From Bradyrhizobium sp. Gha (GTDB taxonomy: Bacteria; Pseudomonadota; Alphaproteobacteria; Rhizobiales; Xanthobacteraceae): a DNA stretch of 64,000 nt. Under the pieces are notes generated by a model, which saw only the letters and a list, made by a program, of their open reading frames with translations, ran no database searches and was not told the origin of the DNA. The DNA is taken from contig NZ_FOQM01000040.1 in the NCBI RefSeq assembly GCF_900113735.1, positions 1 through 64,000 on the forward strand, read 5' to 3'. The position numbers were made by a program, and so were the translations under genes. How positions within the stretch are numbered: the stretch's first letter is position 1; each line of letters begins with the position of its first letter. This document shows, piece by piece, positions 15,522 to 25,050 of the stretch.

Positions 15522-17453
15522 TCACTCCGCAGCCTCCGCGATGGCGCCATGCCCACCCAGATCTACCACGCGCAGCGTCGTGCGCACCCGTTGCGTGGTG
15601 CCGTCCTGGAAGCGGATCACGGTGTCGACGGGGATGGCGGCGGCGCCCCGGTAGATGGCGTCGATGATTTCAGCGTACTTCTCGTTGATGACGCCGCGGC
15701 GCACTTTTCGCGTGCGGGTGAGCTCGCCGTCGTCGGCATCCAACTCCTTGTAGAGCAGCAGGAAGCGCGAGATGCGCTGGGCCGGCGGCAGCGTGGCGTT
15801 GACGGTCTCGACTTCTTTCCGGAGCAGCGCGTAGACCTCGGGCCGCGAGGCGAGATCGCTGTAGGTCGTGAACGAGAGCCGGTTCTTCTCCGCCCATTTC
15901 GAGATGATGGAGTAGCGGATGCAGATCATCGCCGCGAGCGCGTCGCGGCCCGCGCCGAGAACCACGGCTTCGGCGATATAGGGCGAGAATTTCAGCTTGT
16001 TCTCGATGAATTGCGGCGAGAAGCGTTCGCCGCGCGAGGTCTCGGCGAGATCCTTGATGCGGTCGATGACGACGAGCTGGCGGTCGGCGTTGAAATAGCC
16101 GGCGTCGCCCGACAGCATCCAGCCGTCCCTGATATCGGCGACGCTCGCCTCCGGGTTCTTGTAATAGCCGAGGAACATGTTGGGGTGTCGCACCACGATC
16201 TCGCCGACGCCGTGGACGTCGGCATTGTCGATGCGGATCTCGACGCTGTCGGCCATCGGCACGCCTGTCGTATCAGGATCGACCTTGCCCTCGGGATGCA
16301 GCGTGTAGGCGCCCAACAGCTCCGTCTGGCCATAGAGTGTGCGCAGCGGCACGCCCATGGCCTGAAAGAACTTGAAGGTGTCAGGCCCGAGCGCCGCACC
16401 GCCGGTGGCGGCCGATCGCAGCCGGGTGAAGCCGAGACGGTCGCGCAACGCGCGGAACAGGATCGCATCGGCAAAGCCGGAGCGCTTGCCTTGGTCGAGT
16501 GCAGCAAGCCCCGACTTCATGCCGACGTCGAACAGGCGCTGCTTCAATGGCGTTGCGTCCATCACCTTGGCGCGGACGTCGGCGGCGATCGATTCCCAGA
16601 CGCGTGGGGCAAAGAGCACGAAGGTCGGCGCGATCTCGCGCAGATCGTTCATCATCGTGTCGGGCTCTTCGACGAAGTTGATCTTCATCCGGCAGAGCAG
16701 GCCTTTGCCCAGGACGTAGACCTGCTCCATGATCCACGGCAGCGGCAGCACCGAGACGTACTCGTCATCAGGACCTTTGGGGTCGAAAGCGAGGTAGGTC
16801 GCGCAATGGCCGAGCACGCGGCCGGCGGCGAGCATCGCAAGCTTTGGATGCGAGGTGGTGCCCGACGTGGTGCAGAGGATCGCGACGTCCTCGCCCTTGG
16901 TTGCGTCGACGAGGCGGTCGTAGAGCTCCCCCTCGCGGGCGGCGCGGGCGCGGCCGAGCGCGGCGAGTGTCTCCGCCGACATCAGTCTGGGGTCGTCATA
17001 TTTCCGCATGCCGCGCGGATCGGAATAGACGATCTGCTTGAGCTTCGGCACGCGCCCGGCCAGCGCCAGCAGCTTATCGACCTGCTCCTCGTCCTCGGCG
17101 AAGACGAGCTGGGCTTCGCCGTAATTGAGCAGATAGGAGGCCTCTTCGTCCAGCACGTCGCGATAGAGCCCGAGGCTCAGTCCGCCGATCGCATGGCTGG
17201 CGATTTCCGCAGCGACCCAGTCGGGCCTGTTGTCGCCGATGATGCCGATGACGTCGCCGCGACCGAGGCCGAGCTCGATCAGGCCGAGCGCGAAATCGCG
17301 CACACGGGTCTGGTAATCATTCCATGTGAAGGGACGCCAGAGGCCGAGGTCCTTTTCGCGCAGCGCGATCTCGTTGCCATGCTCTTTGGCATTGAGCCGG
17401 AGCATCTTCGGATAGGTGTCGGCCCGGGCGACGCGGGCAGCGTAATCCATCAT
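15522..17453 (-). CDS. Long-chain-type acyl-CoA synthetase (AMP-binding)
   Basis: A 643-residue adenylate-forming enzyme that ligates a carboxylic acid to CoA with ATP. Motifs: AILCTTSGTTSHPKLAML (phosphate loop), LYGQTELLGAYTLHPEG (A5), GWMLSGDAGYFNADRQLVVI then DRIKD (A7/A8), and a C-terminal TRTRKVRRGVINEKY with the catalytic lysine region. The fold matches the group of acyl-CoA synthetases found inside LIV operons of Bradyrhizobium and Rhodopseudomonas. ATG 17453 overlaps the livG stop (ATGA), so import and activation are translationally coupled. It probably traps the imported acid as its thioester; chain type is unknown. Confidence 0.9.
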   Translation of the reverse strand: MMDYAARVARADTYPKMLRLNAKEHGNEIALREKDLGLWRPFTWNDYQTRVRDFALGLIELGLGRGDVIGIIGDNRPDWVAAEIASHAIGGLSLGLYRDVLDEEASYLLNYGEAQLVFAEDEEQVDKLLALAGRVPKLKQIVYSDPRGMRKYDDPRLMSAETLAALGRARAAREGELYDRLVDATKGEDVAILCTTSGTTSHPKLAMLAAGRVLGHCATYLAFDPKGPDDEYVSVLPLPWIMEQVYVLGKGLLCRMKINFVEEPDTMMNDLREIAPTFVLFAPRVWESIAADVRAKVMDATPLKQRLFDVGMKSGLAALDQGKRSGFADAILFRALRDRLGFTRLRSAATGGAALGPDTFKFFQAMGVPLRTLYGQTELLGAYTLHPEGKVDPDTTGVPMADSVEIRIDNADVHGVGEIVVRHPNMFLGYYKNPEASVADIRDGWMLSGDAGYFNADRQLVVIDRIKDLAETSRGERFSPQFIENKLKFSPYIAEAVVLGAGRDALAAMICIRYSIISKWAEKNRLSFTTYSDLASRPEVYALLRKEVETVNATLPPAQRISRFLLLYKELDADDGELTRTRKVRRGVINEKYAEIIDAIYRGAAAIPVDTVIRFQDGTTQRVRTTLRVVDLGGHGAIAEAAE

Positions 17454-18271
17454 GCGGCGCTCTCCTGCACCGAGGGCGCATCATCAGGATCGACCAGCGC
17501 CTCGTCCTCCTCGCCGAGATAAGCGCGTCGGACGTGGGGATCGGCGAGCACGGCGGCGGGATCGCCATCGGCGATCTTGCGGCCAAAATCCAGCACCATG
17601 ACGCGGTGGGAGATGTCCATCACCACGCCCATGTCGTGCTCGATCATGACGACCGTCATGCCGAACTCCTCGTTGAGGTCGACGATGTAGCGGGCCATGT
17701 CCTCCTTCTCTTCGAAATTCATGCCGGCCATCGGCTCGTCGAGGAGAATGAGGCGCGGCTCCAGCGCCATGGCGCGGGCGAGTTCGACACGCTTGCGCAG
17801 GCCGTAGGACAGGGTGCCGGCTTGCGCTTTGCGCACCGACTGGAGATCGAGGAAGTCGATGATCTCCTCGACCTTGCGGCGGTGCACGAGTTCTTCCTTG
17901 CGTGCGCCGGTGAGCCAGTACAGCGAGCCGGTGAGGAAGTTGTTCTTCAGCAGGTGATGGCGGCCCACCATGATGTTGTCGAGCACGCTCATATGGTGGA
18001 ACAGCGCCAGGTTCTGGAAGGTGCGGCCGATGCCGAGCTTGGGACGCGCATTCGGCGTCAGGCCCGTGATGTCCCGGCCCTGATAGAACAGCTGGCCTTC
18101 GGTCGGCTTGTAGCGGCCGGAAATACAGTTGACGATCGAGGTCTTGCCGGCACCGTTAGGGCCGATGATCGAGAACAGCTCGCCCTCGTTGATGGCGAAG
18201 CTGACGTCGGTCAGCGCGCGAACGCCGCCGAATCGCAAGGACACGCCGCGCACTTCGAGACTGGTAGCCAC
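17450..18271 (-). CDS. livG: LIV-type ABC transporter ATP-binding protein LivG
   Basis: A 273-residue ATPase, first gene of the operon. Walker A GPNGAGKTS, signature-like LSYGLRKRVELARAMALEPR (the C-loop is SYGLR rather than SGGQ, as in this LivG subgroup), Walker B LILLDEPMAGMNFEEKEDMA and switch VVMIEHDMGVVMD. I choose the GTG at 18271 (VATSLEVRGVSLRFGG), nine bases after GGAGGG at 18281-18286; a TTG at 18274 is the alternative. The open frame extends to 18394 but that part is Arg-rich and unlike the family. The C-terminal acidic tail (DEALVDPDDAP) is unusual. Confidence 0.9.
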   Translation of the reverse strand: MATSLEVRGVSLRFGGVRALTDVSFAINEGELFSIIGPNGAGKTSIVNCISGRYKPTEGQLFYQGRDITGLTPNARPKLGIGRTFQNLALFHHMSVLDNIMVGRHHLLKNNFLTGSLYWLTGARKEELVHRRKVEEIIDFLDLQSVRKAQAGTLSYGLRKRVELARAMALEPRLILLDEPMAGMNFEEKEDMARYIVDLNEEFGMTVVMIEHDMGVVMDISHRVMVLDFGRKIADGDPAAVLADPHVRRAYLGEEDEALVDPDDAPSVQESAA

Positions 18272-18606
18272 CAAGCAAATCCCTCCGGTGATGGCGCGTT
18301 CAGCGGCGCTCTTCGTCCGTTGCTCCCGGGCGATCCTAGTACGGCCGTGCCGCTGAGGCCATGCAGCACATGGTCCCGGCCGGAGCCGCGCCACTTTTGT
18401 CCCCGTTTGGGATCAAAAGCCGCATCACCCGAGATGGCTCTCAATAGGGGAAAGCGCTATTTTGAAATGTCTCCGGCCTGACAATTCTGCGACAAAGTTT
18501 TTTCGGGCGGCCGCGGCCCATCTTTCGTCCGATGGTGGCCGGGGGCGATCATGCTGCAATGCAATAATGGATGGAGTGACGAAACGGTGCGGCTGGCCTC
18601 TCGATC
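18272..18606. other. Divergent promoter region of the LIV operon and the Crp/Fnr regulator
   Basis: About 335 bases containing the livG ribosome binding site at 18281-18286 and, presumably, both promoters. I could not find a clean TTGAT-N4-ATCAA or TGTGA-N6-TCACA operator. A T-run at 18498-18504 is AT-rich relative to its surroundings. No gene is seen. Confidence 0.4.
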
Positions 18607-19281
18607 ATGATTTCAGAGGATCAACTGAAGCGCGTCGCCGCCTGGTCGCGCGAACTGACGCCGGCGGAGATCGAGGTGGCCCGCGCCGGCATGACGGAGC
18701 GATCCTACGGCACCGGCGAGACCGTGTTCATGCGCGGCGATAAATTCGACTATTGGGCCGGTATGGTGAGCGGCTTGGCCCGCATGGGCGGCGTTTCACG
18801 AGACGGCAAGGAGACCAGCCTTGCGGGGCTGACGGCGGGCGCCTGGTTCGGCGAGGGGAGCGTGCTCAAGAACGAGCCGCGCCGCTACGACGTGGTCGCG
18901 CTGCGCGTCAGCCGTGTCGCCCTGATGGAGCGCCCCGCCTTCATGTGGCTGTTCGAGAACAGCGTCGGCTTCAACCGCTTCCTGGTGCGCCAGCTCAACG
19001 AGCGGCTCGGCCAGTTCATCGGCATGCTCGAGGTCAACCGCACGCTCGATGCGACCTCGCGGCTTGCCCGGAGCATCGCCTCGCTGTTCAATCCGATCCT
19101 CTATCCGGACTCGACCGCACATCTGGAGATCACCCAGGAGGAGATCGGGGCGCTCTCCGGCATGTCCAGGCAGAACGCCAACCGGGCGCTGAACCGGCTG
19201 GAGAAGGAGGGGCTGCTGCGGCTGGAGTACGGCGGCGTCACCATCCTCAATGTCGAGCGGCTGCGCGGATATGGCGACTAG
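18607..19281 (+). CDS. Crp/Fnr-family transcriptional regulator
   Basis: A 224-residue regulator with an N-terminal cyclic-nucleotide-binding-like beta roll (about 15-125, including GTGETVFMRGDKFDYWAGMV and GAWFGEGSVLKNEPRRYDVV), a dimerisation helix (FNRFLVRQLNERLGQFIGML), and a C-terminal winged helix (LEITQEEIGALSGMSRQNAN, then RALNRLEKEGLLRL). No N-terminal Fnr cysteine cluster is present, so it is not an iron-sulphur Fnr. The beta roll lacks an obvious R-x-[ST] cAMP clamp. It stands divergently to the LIV/acyl-CoA operon, so it is the obvious candidate regulator; inference from position. Confidence 0.88.
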   Translation: MISEDQLKRVAAWSRELTPAEIEVARAGMTERSYGTGETVFMRGDKFDYWAGMVSGLARMGGVSRDGKETSLAGLTAGAWFGEGSVLKNEPRRYDVVALRVSRVALMERPAFMWLFENSVGFNRFLVRQLNERLGQFIGMLEVNRTLDATSRLARSIASLFNPILYPDSTAHLEITQEEIGALSGMSRQNANRALNRLEKEGLLRLEYGGVTILNVERLRGYGD

Positions 19282-20534
19282 CGCGCGTTGGCGGGGGCGT
19301 GCACCGGCCACAGGTCGGCGCGCCAGCGCACGGCGATGGTCAGCATTGCGATGAAGCCGGCGGCGGCGTAGAGCGATCCCGTCGCGGAATAGCCGATGAT
19401 GTCGATCAGGCTGCCGGCCGCGAGCAATCCGATCGGCAGGCCGTAGATCACCATCATCCGCACCCCCATCACACGACCGCGCAGATGCGCGCTGGCCGTC
19501 CGCATCAGTATCACGGCGGCAGAAATCATCGAGATGCTCTGGGCGATGCCCGCAAGCACGAGGCAAGCCATGGCGACCGGCATGGTCCTGATTTCGACGA
19601 ACACCAGCAGCAGCGTGTACCAGGCCAGCGTGGCGCCGATCAGGAGCCGGGCGATGCGCAGGCCGCTGACCAGACTGAGCGTGACGGAGCCAATCAGCGA
19701 ACCCAAGGCGAAGCTCGCCGAGAGATAGCCGAGACCGGTCTGGTCGGTATGAAAGATGTCGCGTGCGATGTAGGGCAGCAATCCATTCGTCAGCGGAAAC
19801 GCGGTGAGATTGACAAGGAAGGCGACGCAAAGCGCGGCCAGCATGGCCGGCCCGTTCCAGGAATAGACGATGCCTTCCTTGAGATCGCGCAGCAGCCGCG
19901 AGCCCGAATGGCTCTTGACCGCGCGATGCTCGGCGGGCTTCGCCGGTCGGGCCAGACACAGCATCAAGATCGCGGCGACGAAATACAGGCAGGCGATCAC
20001 CATATAGACTTTGCCCATGCCGAAAGTCGCGAACAGTCCGGCTCCCGTGAGCGCCCCGGCGATGCGCGCGCTGTCCTGGGTCGTGCGTGACAGGCTGATC
20101 GCACCGACCAGCAACTCGGCCGGCATGATGTCGGCGAGAAGAGCGCTGCGAAGGCCGAGATCCGAGGAGCGGATCAGGCCCATGATCGTCACGATGATCA
20201 TCACCTTGAGCGGCGCCAGGTGACCGGTCAGCGCCAGCACCATGATGGTCGAGGCGAGCACCGTATAGGCGAGGCGCAGCACGACGAGAAGATCGCGGTG
20301 CCCCATGCGATCGCCGACCATCCCGAGCACCGGAGCGATCAGCGTCCCGATATATTGCAGCGACGCGAGAATTGTGAGCAGCAGCACCGAGCCGGTCTGG
20401 ACCAGGATGTACCAACCGAGCACCAGAGTCTCGATCTCGAACGCCCAGGAGGTGAGCAGGTCCGAGGGCCATTGGAAACGGTAATTGCGGATGCGGAACG
20501 GCGCGAGCGCGGAAGGTCTCGTGGGTATGCTCAA
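19278..20534 (-). CDS. MFS transporter (enterobactin-exporter-like/MFS_3 type)
   Basis: A 418-residue inner-membrane protein with about 12 hydrophobic helices. The loop-2 MFS motif appears as LGMVGDRMGHRDLLVVLRLA, and N-terminal FRIRNYRFQWPSDLLTSWAF resembles MFS_3 proteins related to EntS and tetracycline-type exporters. The frame starts with TTG at 20534 with no clear ribosome binding site; no better start is available without losing helix 1. It converges on the Crp/Fnr gene with a four-base overlap of the stops. The substrate is unknown, possibly efflux of a metabolite. Confidence 0.85.
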   Translation of the reverse strand: MSIPTRPSALAPFRIRNYRFQWPSDLLTSWAFEIETLVLGWYILVQTGSVLLLTILASLQYIGTLIAPVLGMVGDRMGHRDLLVVLRLAYTVLASTIMVLALTGHLAPLKVMIIVTIMGLIRSSDLGLRSALLADIMPAELLVGAISLSRTTQDSARIAGALTGAGLFATFGMGKVYMVIACLYFVAAILMLCLARPAKPAEHRAVKSHSGSRLLRDLKEGIVYSWNGPAMLAALCVAFLVNLTAFPLTNGLLPYIARDIFHTDQTGLGYLSASFALGSLIGSVTLSLVSGLRIARLLIGATLAWYTLLLVFVEIRTMPVAMACLVLAGIAQSISMISAAVILMRTASAHLRGRVMGVRMMVIYGLPIGLLAAGSLIDIIGYSATGSLYAAAGFIAMLTIAVRWRADLWPVHAPANAR

Positions 20535-20818
20535 GATGCGTTGACGGGTTTCACGACGACTCCCGGCCCTTATTCTTTATTCTTCTGTTCGGCAGCGTAG
20601 CGGTGATGGTGCTCGTGTCAATTGACGCTGTCGCATGCCGATATGCGGCGGCTTGCGTGCGGGTCGGCGCGCCGCGGCCGTCCATGAGTCGTCAGTGCAC
20701 CCGCAGCATTGCTGCCCGCCGAGCCCGGGTCGGGGAGGGGTTACGCCGGACGCGCGCTTGCTCTTCTGGCGCCTCAAGCCCATGCTGATCCGGTCTCGGG
20801 CCACGAAAGGTCTTGGGC
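20535..20818. other. Spacer between the divergent MFS and cyclase genes
   Basis: About 284 bases that must hold both promoters. Nothing recognisable beyond AAAGG upstream of the cyclase ATG; no gene is called. Confidence 0.4.
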
Positions 20819-23800
20819 ATGGCGTGCGCGGGTTGCGGTTCTGAGGTTCAGAGCGGCTTTGCCTTCTGCCCAAAGTGCGGCACGAAGCAGCCGAAGGCAT
20901 GTCCCGGCTGCGGCTATGACTGCGCACCGGATTTCGCGTATTGCCCGAAATGTGGCGCCCTCGTCAGCGAGGCCCTTCAATCGGGGGGCGGGGGCCACGC
21001 GGGGGCGAACCGGCCGATAGCGCCGATCAGGGCGTCCTCACCGCCGCTGGTGCGGGCAACAGACCCTCAACAGCTATTTCGACCGCAGCCGGACCGGATC
21101 GACAGCGAAGCCAATCGCCGCACCATCACCGTGCTGTTTGCCGACCTTAGCGGCTTCACTGCGATGAGCGAACGCCTCGACCCCGAGGTCATGCAGACGC
21201 TTCAGAACGAATTGTTCGCGGAGCTGACGGCGGCCGTGCAAGACTTTGGCGGCTTCGTGGACAAGTTCATCGGCGATGCGCTGTTGGCGCTGTTCGGTGC
21301 GCCGGCCGCGCACGAGGACGATCCGGAGCGGGCGGTCCGGGCTGCCATCGACATGATCAAACGGACCGAGCGGCTCAGCGAACGGGTGAGGGCGTTCGCC
21401 GGTTCACCGCTGTTGCTTCATGTCGGTATCAATACCGGACACGTGGTTGCGGGTGGATTGGGTGTTGGCGTTGCCAAATCCTACTCGGTGACCGGGGACA
21501 CCGTGAATACCGCTCAGCGATTACAGTCGATGGCGCCGCCGGACCAGGTGCTGGTCGGGCCGTTGACCTATCGTCTGACCCGGCATGCATTTGCGTATGA
21601 ATCGCTCGGCGAGGTCTCGCTCAAGGGCAAGATGGGCAGCGTCCTCGTGCATCGTCTCAAGGGGCTGCTCGAGATGCCGCGCGCGGCACGAGGCCTGGAC
21701 ATGCTGGGTCTCAGTGCGCCCTTGATCGGCCGCGATGCCGAGCTTGCGCGCGTGATCGGCAGCCTCGATCGCGCCTGCGGCGGGGCGGCGCAACTGGTGC
21801 GGTTGGTCGGCGAAGCGGGCATCGGCAAAACGCGCCTCGTGAACGAGTTCGTCGCCCGTATTCGCGACGAAGAGCGCTTCGAGGCTGTGGCGATCCGGCA
21901 GGCCGTCTGCTCGCCGCTCGGCGAGCAGTCCTACGGTACCCTCGCAGCCGTGCTCCGCAGCGCCTACGGCATCGCGCAGAAGGCCAGCGCCGCCGAGGCT
22001 GAGGCGAGGCTGGCCGAAGCGCTGTCCGAGCTTGGCCTTGCGCCTGCGGAAGCAGAGCGATTGATGCCGCTCTATGTCCATGTTCTCGGTCTCGGTGGTG
22101 CCGACATCGTATTGCAGCATGTCGAGCCCGAACAGCTCCGGCGGCAGATATTCTTCGCGATCCGGACCGTCTTCGAGCGGCGTCTGGCGTTGTCGCCGCT
22201 TCTGATCATTGTCGAGGATCTGCACTGGGCCGATGCCGTGTCGCTCGAAGCGCTCCGGTTCCTGATGGACCGGTTGGAGCGCACGCGGCTGATGCTGTTG
22301 TTTACGCATCGGCCAATGCCGGAGCTGGATCAGTTCAGTTCGGGCCGGATCAGCCAAACAACCATCCGATTGCCTCCGCTCGGTGATGCCGACGGACAAA
22401 AGCTACTCGCGGCTTTTTTCAGTCACGGTTGGCGGGAGCCGCCGGGAAATCTGTTTGGTCGCATCCTGGAGCGCGCGAGCGGCAATCCGCTTTTCCTCGA
22501 GGAGATCATCCGCGGTCTTATCGAAGCCGGCGCGCTGGAACGCGAGGGTTCGCAGTGGCGGATCAAGTCGGATGAAGCCGCCGCCGATATTCCGGCGAGC
22601 ATTCAGGCACTGTTATTGGCGCGGCTCGATCGGCTGCCGCATGAGGTGCGCCGGCTGGCGCAGGAGGCTGCGGTGATCGGCCCGCGCTTCGATGTGACTC
22701 TGCTCGACGCAGTAGCGACAGGGCAGGCGAAGGTCGAAATGGGAGTAGAGCTTCTGTGCGACGCCGAGATTGTCGAGGAAGTCGCGGGCGCCAATTCGAT
22801 TTCGCTGCGGTGCTACCGTTTCACGCAGACCATGCTTCAGGACGTGATCTATCAAAACCTGTTGTTGCAGCGGCGGATCGAGCTTCATGGACGCATTGGT
22901 GCCGCGCTGGAGCAGCTCTACGGCGACGAACCCGAGCGGCTCGAAGACCTCATTCTGCTCGGACATCACTTCAGCCTCAGCGCGCGCAAGGCAAAAGGCG
23001 CGCGTTATTTGCGCGCTGCCGGCGATCGAGCACGTGCAACCTACGCCAATGACGATGCCATCCGTCTCTACCAACAGGCCTTGTCAGTGCTGTTGAGCAA
23101 CGGCGAATGCGATCCGGAGCGGGTTGTCCTGTACGAGCGGATCGCGGATCTCTGTGGCGCGACCGGTCGTCGCAGCACGGCCGAGGAGCACTACCAGCGG
23201 GCGCTGGAAGGGAACCGCGCTGCAGCGGATCGCATCGGCGAAGCCCGCATTCTTCGCAAGCTTGGCCGGCTGCTGTGGGACGCCGGCAAGCGGATCAAGG
23301 CAGAGTCGCATTACGCCGAGGCGGCTGAACGGCTTGGCGGAACAGAAGCGCCCATCGAATGGGCACACCTGTCCCAAGAGCGCGGCCGTCTCGCCTTTCG
23401 TATGGGCGATCATGTGGCCGCCGCGAGATGGGCGGACGAGGCGCTTGGCTACGCTCGATCCGCGCCTGCGGCCGCGGACGAACAGGGTGGACTCGAGGCG
23501 GCGCGCGCCGTTGCCGAGGCCCTCAACACCAAGGCGGTTGCGCTGGCGCGGCTTGGGCGACACCAGGATGCGGTGCGCGAGGTGGAGCAAAGTGTCGCAG
23601 CAGCCGAGGCCGCCGGCCTTCTCAACGTGGCCTGCCGCGGCTACACCAATCTCGCGGTGCTCTACACGATTGTCGACCCGGCGCAGGCCATGAAGGTTTG
23701 TCGGCGCGGGCTCGATGTCGCGCATCGCATTGGCGATCTCGGGTTCCAGGCGCGCCTTCTTGCCAATTTTGCCGTCGCCTGTTGCACTTTTACGGATAAG

Positions 23801-24142
23801 TGCACCGATGAAGGTGTGCCGGCTGCCGAAAAGGCGATCGAGATCGACCGGGCGCTCGATCAACGCGAGCATCTTCCCGTACCTCTGATCGTACTCGGGC
23901 AAATCCATCAGTGCCATTTCCGGCCCGATCAGGCTGCCCGCTGCTACAATGAAGCGATCGAGGTCGCGAGCGAAACCGGCGAGCCGCAGCAGCTCTTTCC
24001 ATGCTATGATGGTCTTGCGACACTGAACCTTGATCGCGGCGACATGCCCGAAGCCGAGCGCTATTTCGCGCTGGCCGATGATGTCTGCACCAGGCACGGG
24101 CTTGATCCCGCCGGACTGATTGTACTGCCATTTCTAGACTAG
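20819..24142 (+). CDS. Zinc-ribbon class III nucleotidyl cyclase with AAA ATPase and TPR regions
   Basis: A 1107-residue cytoplasmic signalling protein. Residues 3-45 hold two zinc ribbons (CAGC...CPKC and CPGC...CPKC). About 97-280 is a class III adenylate/guanylate cyclase: FADLSGF (metal Asp109), VDKFIGD (Lys149, Asp153) and TVNTAQRLQ (Asn230, Arg234) keep the catalytic set. From about 300 there is an AAA/STAND-type ATPase with Walker A GEAGIGKT (331-338) and IVEDLHWADA (Walker B-like); the second half has TPR-like helical repeats (RALEGNRAAADRIGEARILR; AVALARLGRHQDAVREVEQS). ATG 20819 follows AAAGG; a TTG two codons earlier is less likely. It probably makes a cyclic nucleotide in response to a bound ligand or partner. 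A peroxiredoxin-like gene follows after 21 bases. Confidence 0.9.
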   Translation: MACAGCGSEVQSGFAFCPKCGTKQPKACPGCGYDCAPDFAYCPKCGALVSEALQSGGGGHAGANRPIAPIRASSPPLVRATDPQQLFRPQPDRIDSEANRRTITVLFADLSGFTAMSERLDPEVMQTLQNELFAELTAAVQDFGGFVDKFIGDALLALFGAPAAHEDDPERAVRAAIDMIKRTERLSERVRAFAGSPLLLHVGINTGHVVAGGLGVGVAKSYSVTGDTVNTAQRLQSMAPPDQVLVGPLTYRLTRHAFAYESLGEVSLKGKMGSVLVHRLKGLLEMPRAARGLDMLGLSAPLIGRDAELARVIGSLDRACGGAAQLVRLVGEAGIGKTRLVNEFVARIRDEERFEAVAIRQAVCSPLGEQSYGTLAAVLRSAYGIAQKASAAEAEARLAEALSELGLAPAEAERLMPLYVHVLGLGGADIVLQHVEPEQLRRQIFFAIRTVFERRLALSPLLIIVEDLHWADAVSLEALRFLMDRLERTRLMLLFTHRPMPELDQFSSGRISQTTIRLPPLGDADGQKLLAAFFSHGWREPPGNLFGRILERASGNPLFLEEIIRGLIEAGALEREGSQWRIKSDEAAADIPASIQALLLARLDRLPHEVRRLAQEAAVIGPRFDVTLLDAVATGQAKVEMGVELLCDAEIVEEVAGANSISLRCYRFTQTMLQDVIYQNLLLQRRIELHGRIGAALEQLYGDEPERLEDLILLGHHFSLSARKAKGARYLRAAGDRARATYANDDAIRLYQQALSVLLSNGECDPERVVLYERIADLCGATGRRSTAEEHYQRALEGNRAAADRIGEARILRKLGRLLWDAGKRIKAESHYAEAAERLGGTEAPIEWAHLSQERGRLAFRMGDHVAAARWADEALGYARSAPAAADEQGGLEAARAVAEALNTKAVALARLGRHQDAVREVEQSVAAAEAAGLLNVACRGYTNLAVLYTIVDPAQAMKVCRRGLDVAHRIGDLGFQARLLANFAVACCTFTDKCTDEGVPAAEKAIEIDRALDQREHLPVPLIVLGQIHQCHFRPDQAARCYNEAIEVASETGEPQQLFPCYDGLATLNLDRGDMPEAERYFALADDVCTRHGLDPAGLIVLPFLD

Positions 24143-24163
24143 GTCATGTGAGGGAGTTCAGCA

Positions 24164-24844
24164 ATGTCAGAACGTCGTTTCGATGGACCGCTTCAACCGG
24201 GCGATCGCGCACCCAACATCGTGCTGGACGCAATTACGCGCGAAGGAAAAATCGCGCTTGATGATTTCCGCGGGCAAAGTCCGATATTGGTCGGCCTGTT
24301 TCGAGGCCTGCATTGCCCGTTCTGCCGCCGCCATATCGCGGCACAGGCGCAGCTTGACACGGCCTTGCGCGACAAGGGCGTTGAAAGTCTCACTGTGGTC
24401 AATACGCCGATCGAGCGCGCGCGGCTCTACTTCAGATATCATCCATTGCCCAATCTGCTCGCTGCGTCCGATCCCGAGCGGGTGTCGCACCGAACGTTCG
24501 GACTGCCCAATCTCGAGTTTACCGAGAGCGAGACTGAATGGCCGCGCAAGGTGGGCATGAACGTCGTGATGGGCATGCGGATGGAGCTGCCGGGCGAATT
24601 GCCGGAGCCGATGAATCCGGTTGCGGCGTCTGACGTCCTCAACAACAAGGACGGCTACGAAATAACGGAGGCTGATCAGCGCATGCTGGCGACCGGCCAC
24701 GGCCAGCTGTTCGGCCAGTTCCTGCTCGATCGGGAAGGAGTCGTGCGCTGGACCTTTACCGAGGTACCCGAAGGCGGCCAGCGCATGTTCGGGATGCCGA
24801 ACCCGCAGGAATTGATGTCGGCTGCTTCGCAGGTGGCAGGCTAG
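24164..24844 (+). CDS. Peroxiredoxin-like thioredoxin-fold protein (AhpC/TSA type)
   Basis: A 226-residue cytoplasmic protein with an AhpC/TSA-type redoxin domain: LQPGDRAPNIVLDAITREGK, then FRGQSPILVGLFRGLHCPFC with CPFC as thioredoxin-like active site, followed by a normal thioredoxin-fold strand pattern. Residues 110-170 form an insertion not seen in short peroxiredoxins. There is no signal peptide. It starts 21 bases after the cyclase stop with GGGAG upstream, so the two are probably one transcript, which hints that the cyclase protein senses redox or peroxide status; inference. Confidence 0.82.
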   Translation: MSERRFDGPLQPGDRAPNIVLDAITREGKIALDDFRGQSPILVGLFRGLHCPFCRRHIAAQAQLDTALRDKGVESLTVVNTPIERARLYFRYHPLPNLLAASDPERVSHRTFGLPNLEFTESETEWPRKVGMNVVMGMRMELPGELPEPMNPVAASDVLNNKDGYEITEADQRMLATGHGQLFGQFLLDREGVVRWTFTEVPEGGQRMFGMPNPQELMSAASQVAG

Positions 24845-25050
24845 GCGTCGCCTGGTTGGCGCGCTGCCCTTGGCTACAGAAGGCTCGAGCCTTTTCGCTT
24901 GAGCTGAGCCGCCGTTGTCCCGACCAGGACTGCAGATGTCGAATGTCCCAGCGATCTCCTTGCCGGGCACGCAATCGCGCTGTTCGATGCGCCTCTCCGC
25001 GGCGTTGAAGGAAACGCCAGCGTGTATCGCGTCACGCGCCGGTAGGGCAC

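Noticed and set aside
15549..17522. Very long open frame (657 residues) antisense to the acyl-CoA synthetase
   Set aside because: It is Asp/Glu/Gln/Arg-rich with no domain and mirrors the codon pattern of a clear gene on the other strand, as expected in high-GC DNA. Similar mirror frames at 13706-14800, 33870-35345, 48008-49684, 54487-55989 and 57125-59104 were rejected for the same reason.
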